Shown in pieces: positions 60,752-64,000 of a stretch of DNA of 64,000 bases; the stretch's first letter is position 1, and each line of letters begins with the position of its first letter. The position numbers and the translations under genes were made by a program. Source of the stretch: Photobacterium arenosum (GTDB taxonomy: Bacteria; Pseudomonadota; Gammaproteobacteria; Enterobacterales; Vibrionaceae); assembly GCF_014841115.1 (NCBI RefSeq), contig NZ_JACYTP010000001.1, positions 62,001 to 126,000 of the forward strand. Direction: 5' to 3'. The notes below the pieces were generated by a model that was not told the origin of the DNA, made no database searches, and saw nothing but the letters and a program-made list of their open reading frames with translations.

Positions 60752-62599
60752 ATGAAGTTCTGGCTATCTCTGCTTCCTCTCAGCGTTTTCAGCAGCACCG
60801 CTTTTGCGTATACCCAGCAAGATCTGGTGCATCTTTCCACCTCTGATTATTGGCATACCCTGGGGCATTATCAGCCCGGACTGACCGGCTCGTTCACAAG
60901 CCTGGTCGATTCGCCTTCTTTCTTTGTCAGTCCGCAGGGAAAAGATGATCCTCTGGCCGAGCTTAATGCCACCGTCGAAGGATTTGAACGCGAAGCGAAA
61001 CAGTCCGATAGCTCACCCAATGACCAGAGTTTGAGCTGCCGGTATCCGGCCCGTTTCCATTGGTTAAAACAAAAATTACATACAGATTGGCCAGTAGCCG
61101 TCTGCCCTGAGCAGACTCTCTGGAAGCAGGCGCTGAATCCCAAGGGGCTGACACTGGTCTTCCCGACAGCATTTATGAACAGCCCATCGTCTATGTTCGG
61201 GCATACTTTGCTGCGTGTTGATGCTAAAGATCAGAATCGAAACCGCGAATTAGTGGCCTTTGCAATCAATTTTGCCGCCACGCCGGAGAGTAATGACAAT
61301 GCGTTTCTGTACGCAGCAAAAGGGCTGTTCGGGAATTACCCCGGCACGTTCAGTGTCATGCCGTATTACAGAAAAGTACGTGAGTACAACGATTTAGAAT
61401 CAAGAGATATTTGGGAGTATGCGTTAAATCTGGATGAGGAAGAAGTTCAGCAGGTGCTGCGCCATCTCTGGGAAATGAACGGTGTTGAATTTGACTACTA
61501 TTTCATCGATGAGAATTGTTCCTATCAGCTGCTGGCACTGCTTGAAGCGGGCAGGGAAGGGCTGGATCTGACATCCGGTTTTGATTACCGGGCAATTCCA
61601 TCAGACACAGTCAAAGTGCTCAGAGAGAACGGACTGATTGAGGTTCCCAAATACCGGGCTTCTTTTGGTACACGTTTAATGCACTATGCTGAGCAATTGG
61701 ATGATCAACAACTGTTGGCCGCGCGGGCTGCCATGACGGGCCAGTATCCGACTGAAGGATCATTGAGCGAACGGGCTGCCATTCTGGAAATGGCCTATGA
61801 GTGGCTCAACTTTGAGTTTTATGATCAGGCGCTCGCCCGGGAAGACACTGCGCCTCATCTACAAAAATTGTTGATTGCCAGAAGCAAGCTGAATACCTCA
61901 TCGCCATTTTCTGAACCCGCAAAACCTGCCATGTCGCCTGATGAAGGCCACAATTCAAGCCGGTTAGGATTGGGATATCGTTACAGCAATCATAACGCCG
62001 ATCAGGCGTTGCTGGAATGGCGAGTGGCCTATCATGATTTACTGGATAACGCTGGCGGTTACATTCCGGGGGCACAGATCAGCTTTTTCGACCTGCAATT
62101 AGGGGTTGATCAAGATGGCGATGTGGATCTTAACCAGCTTTACCTGCTCGATGCCATGTCACTGGCGCCTGATTATCGGGTATTTGACTCCTTATCCTGG
62201 AATATCCGTGCCGGCTATGATCGACAGCCAGATACTCGCGGTTTGACTGGCCGATACTTCATGCAGGGCGGGTACGGTAAATCCTGGGGAGATGCTAACC
62301 GTTTACACGCTTATGCGTTACTCTCTTCTGAGCTGAATTATTTTGATGCTCAGGGTGAAAACCTGTCGTTGGGTTTGGGGATGGAGTCGGGCTTGGTCTG
62401 GCAGGCTAACGAAGAGCACAAACTGGCCTTGTCCGCACAGGGGCTGTACCAGTGGGATGCTATGCGCTGGCGTACGGAATCACAGGCAAGTTGGCACTGG
62501 GCGCTTAGCCAGCAGTTGGGATTACGCACCGAAGTTACCTATCAGCAGTGGCAACGTGATGAACTGTCCTCCACATTGCGGTTCTTTGTCTATCTGTGA
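60752..62599 (+). CDS. DUF4105 (Lnb N-terminal-like) envelope protein with C-terminal barrel
   Basis: 615 residues with a signal peptide (FWLSLLPLSVFSSTAFA). The DUF4105/Lnb-like domain (about 100-310) shows a papain-like pair: His in NSPSSMFGHTLLRVD and Cys in FIDENCSYQLLALLEAG. A linker (310-400) leads to a C-terminal region of repeated amphipathic strands (LGLGYRYSNHNADQALLEWR ... EVTYQQWQRDELSSTLRFFV) ending FVYL, consistent with an outer membrane beta-barrel. Lnb in Gram-positives transfers acyl chains within lipoproteins; whether this protein is an acyltransferase or hydrolase is not known. Confidence 0.88.
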   Translation: MKFWLSLLPLSVFSSTAFAYTQQDLVHLSTSDYWHTLGHYQPGLTGSFTSLVDSPSFFVSPQGKDDPLAELNATVEGFEREAKQSDSSPNDQSLSCRYPARFHWLKQKLHTDWPVAVCPEQTLWKQALNPKGLTLVFPTAFMNSPSSMFGHTLLRVDAKDQNRNRELVAFAINFAATPESNDNAFLYAAKGLFGNYPGTFSVMPYYRKVREYNDLESRDIWEYALNLDEEEVQQVLRHLWEMNGVEFDYYFIDENCSYQLLALLEAGREGLDLTSGFDYRAIPSDTVKVLRENGLIEVPKYRASFGTRLMHYAEQLDDQQLLAARAAMTGQYPTEGSLSERAAILEMAYEWLNFEFYDQALAREDTAPHLQKLLIARSKLNTSSPFSEPAKPAMSPDEGHNSSRLGLGYRYSNHNADQALLEWRVAYHDLLDNAGGYIPGAQISFFDLQLGVDQDGDVDLNQLYLLDAMSLAPDYRVFDSLSWNIRAGYDRQPDTRGLTGRYFMQGGYGKSWGDANRLHAYALLSSELNYFDAQGENLSLGLGMESGLVWQANEEHKLALSAQGLYQWDAMRWRTESQASWHWALSQQLGLRTEVTYQQWQRDELSSTLRFFVYL

Positions 62600-62617
62600 T
62601 TGCCTTTCGTGATGATG

Positions 62618-62645
62618 CCTTGCGGTTGTTTGCCGCAGGGTGTTT
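62618..62645 (+). terminator. Terminator of the DUF4105 gene
   Basis: 8-bp stem CCTTGCGG/CCGCAGGG (one wobble) followed by TGTTTTA. Confidence 0.6.
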
Positions 62646-62678
62646 TACGGGCAGTCAGATCGTTCTTCTTTGATTGAT

Positions 62679-62711
62679 TCACCGCATGTTTCTGCACTCG
62701 GTATGCGGTGA
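62679..62711. repeat. Unassigned inverted repeat
   Basis: TCACCGCAT and ATGCGGTGA, 9-bp arms separated by 15 bases, in the gap before the antiporter gene. It has no T run and no assigned role. Confidence 0.45.
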
Positions 62712-62882
62712 GCCGGACTGTGAGATTTATCAGTGTAATGTGATAATTTTGCTACCATAAAACACGTAAACCCATTATTCTTGGCGCCGCTTGATTCCCG
62801 TGTTACTGAATGCGTTCGTATAACCTGTTTTTTACTCATTTTTGAACGTTATTTTCTGTTAAACATTGGGATGTACATACAC

Positions 62883-63854
62883 ATGATCACCGCATCAATA
62901 GCCATATTGTTGGGCTTTGCTCTTTTAGTCTGGAGTGCAGATAAATTTGTCGACGGGGCTGCTGCCAGTGCCGGCTATCTGGGGATGCCACCACTGTTAA
63001 TCGGTATGGTTATTGTGGGCTTCGGTACTTCCGCACCAGAAATGGTTGTATCGGCTATGGCATCCATCGACGGTAAACCTGAGCTGGCTTTGGGTAATGC
63101 TCTTGGATCCAATATTGTCAATATCGGGCTTATTCTGGGTATTACGGCAATCATTGCGCCTATCGCCGTCCAGTCGAACATCATCAGAAAAGAGCTTCCA
63201 CTACTTATACTTATCGGTATCCTTGCAGGTATTTTGCTCTGGGATGGCGAGTTAACACGCGTTGAAGCGGTTGTCTTGCTGATTGGATTTTTTGGCTTGA
63301 TTGGCTGGTCTATTTATTCTGCTCTGAAAGGTAAAGGCGATACGCTGGAGTCAGAGACGGCAAACGAGCTGAAAGCCAACAACATGCCTTTAAAGAAAGC
63401 CGTGATGTGGCTGCTTATTGGTCTGGTGCTTTTGGTGGTGAGTTCCCGAATTCTGGTTTGGGGCGCGGTGACCATTGCTCAGTCACTTGGTGTCAGTGAT
63501 CTTATTATTGGTCTGACTATTGTTGCTCTTGGCACTTCACTGCCAGAACTGGCGGCTTCTGTGGCTGCTGCACGTAAAGGTGAACACGATATCGCTATTG
63601 GTAATGTTGTCGGTTCAAATATGTTCAATATACTGGCAGTTATTGGTATCGCTGGTGTTATTTCTCCGATCAGCGGCATTGGCGTTGAAGTGTTTGCTCG
63701 CGACTGGGCCGTCATGATGGGACTGACCGTAGCCCTGGTTGTGATGTGCATGGGCTTCCGGGGGCCGGGCCGCATCAACCGCTTTGAAGGTTTGTTGCTA
63801 CTGATTGCCATCGTCGCCTATAACTTATTTTTATTCAGCACTGTAGCTGGCTGA
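62883..63854 (+). CDS. CaCA-family calcium/sodium antiporter (YrbG-like)
   Basis: 323 residues in two inverted halves of about five membrane helices each. Both alpha repeats are visible: VGFGTSAPEMVVSAMASIDG with ALGNALGSNIVNIGLILG, and VALGTSLPELAASVAAARKG with AIGNVVGSNMFNILAVIG, the G-T-S-x-P-E and G-N-x-x-G-S-N signatures of cation/Ca exchangers. A polar loop (GKGDTLESETANELKANN) joins the halves. ATG 62883 is preferred over 62871; neither ribosome binding site is strong. Ion selectivity is inferred from family. Confidence 0.93.
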   Translation: MITASIAILLGFALLVWSADKFVDGAAASAGYLGMPPLLIGMVIVGFGTSAPEMVVSAMASIDGKPELALGNALGSNIVNIGLILGITAIIAPIAVQSNIIRKELPLLILIGILAGILLWDGELTRVEAVVLLIGFFGLIGWSIYSALKGKGDTLESETANELKANNMPLKKAVMWLLIGLVLLVVSSRILVWGAVTIAQSLGVSDLIIGLTIVALGTSLPELAASVAAARKGEHDIAIGNVVGSNMFNILAVIGIAGVISPISGIGVEVFARDWAVMMGLTVALVVMCMGFRGPGRINRFEGLLLLIAIVAYNLFLFSTVAG

Positions 63855-63878
63855 TTATTTTACAGGTAGCAAAAAGAG

Positions 63879-63906
63879 AGGGGGCGATTAAGCCCCCTTG
63901 GTTTTT
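63879..63906. terminator. Bidirectional terminator
   Basis: 7-bp GC stem AGGGGGC/GCCCCCT with a 6-nt loop; TTGGTTTTT follows on plus and CTCTCTTTTT on minus. The remaining 94 bases to the window end hold nothing I can support. Confidence 0.8.
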
Positions 63907-64000
63907 CTTCTATCGACTTTCCCGTCAAAAGTGATCTTTCTTCGGTCTTTCTGCATTGATTTTGTATGCGCTACTCTGAAAATGAGAGTTCACAGAGGAT

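Noticed and set aside
1..64000. Insertion sequences, integrases, tRNA, rRNA, CRISPR arrays
   Set aside because: I found no transposase or integrase motifs, no cloverleaf-like repeats with CCA ends, and no regularly spaced direct repeats.

Overview
This 64 kb window is a chromosomal segment of a gammaproteobacterium. The gene set (ravA-viaA, an SrmB-type helicase, a DUF3015/DUF4105 pair, a lipase with its foldase, and liu and ivd operons beside a MerR regulator) fits a marine member of the Vibrionaceae or a near relative (Photobacterium, Grimontia, Enterovibrio or Shewanella type). The genus cannot be fixed from sequence reading alone. I see no rRNA, tRNA, CRISPR array, insertion sequence or integrase.

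Layout. 1-966: the 5' end of an exported protein (cut by the window edge) and a small cytoplasmic protein of unknown function. 1033-8460 (minus strand): liuR-liuA-liuB-liuC-liuD-liuE, the complete leucine/isovalerate route from isovaleryl-CoA to acetoacetate plus acetyl-CoA. 8670-16555 (plus strand): the divergent ivd operon for isoleucine and valine (thiolase, mmsA, acyl-CoA dehydrogenase, enoyl-CoA hydratase, 3-hydroxyisobutyryl-CoA hydrolase, mmsB, short-chain dehydrogenase). The shared intergenic region carries two LiuR-like palindromes. The E1-alpha, E1-beta and E2 subunits of the branched-chain 2-oxo acid dehydrogenase (bkd, 39180-42398) lie 23 kb away on the minus strand, so the window encodes most of branched-chain amino acid catabolism after transamination. 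No E3 is present.

16.6-39 kb is a mosaic. It holds a LysR regulator; a YiaA-like membrane protein; an orphan Tle1-type (DUF2235) lipase effector with a LysM-like segment, followed by two nearly duplicated lipoproteins that look like immunity proteins; a GST; two DEAD-box helicases; a secreted lipase with its foldase; dsdA; and an uncharacterised AT-rich cluster (28144-31608) of four small proteins without signal peptides plus a degenerate-receiver/AraC regulator. After these come a hipBA toxin-antitoxin pair with three matching palindromic operators, a NUDIX hydrolase, galE and a Tat-exported PhoX phosphatase.

42.7-64 kb is mostly housekeeping: a MOSC protein, a lipoprotein, an atypical thioredoxin, a CDF cation transporter, a 35-residue membrane peptide with its own ribosome binding site and terminator, a TetR regulator, a FadL-like porin, nagZ, a DUF1097 protein, a siroheme synthase with a decayed methyltransferase tail, sseA, a PstS-like protein preceded by a Pho box, a diguanylate cyclase, ravA-viaA, an NfeD-slipin pair, the DUF3015/DUF4105 pair, and a Ca/Na-type antiporter.

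The best candidate for an undescribed system is 28144-31608. The most interesting evolutionary event is the Tle1 locus with its duplicated, possibly gene-converted immunity genes. All identifications come from reading motifs and remembered family features; no database search was run.
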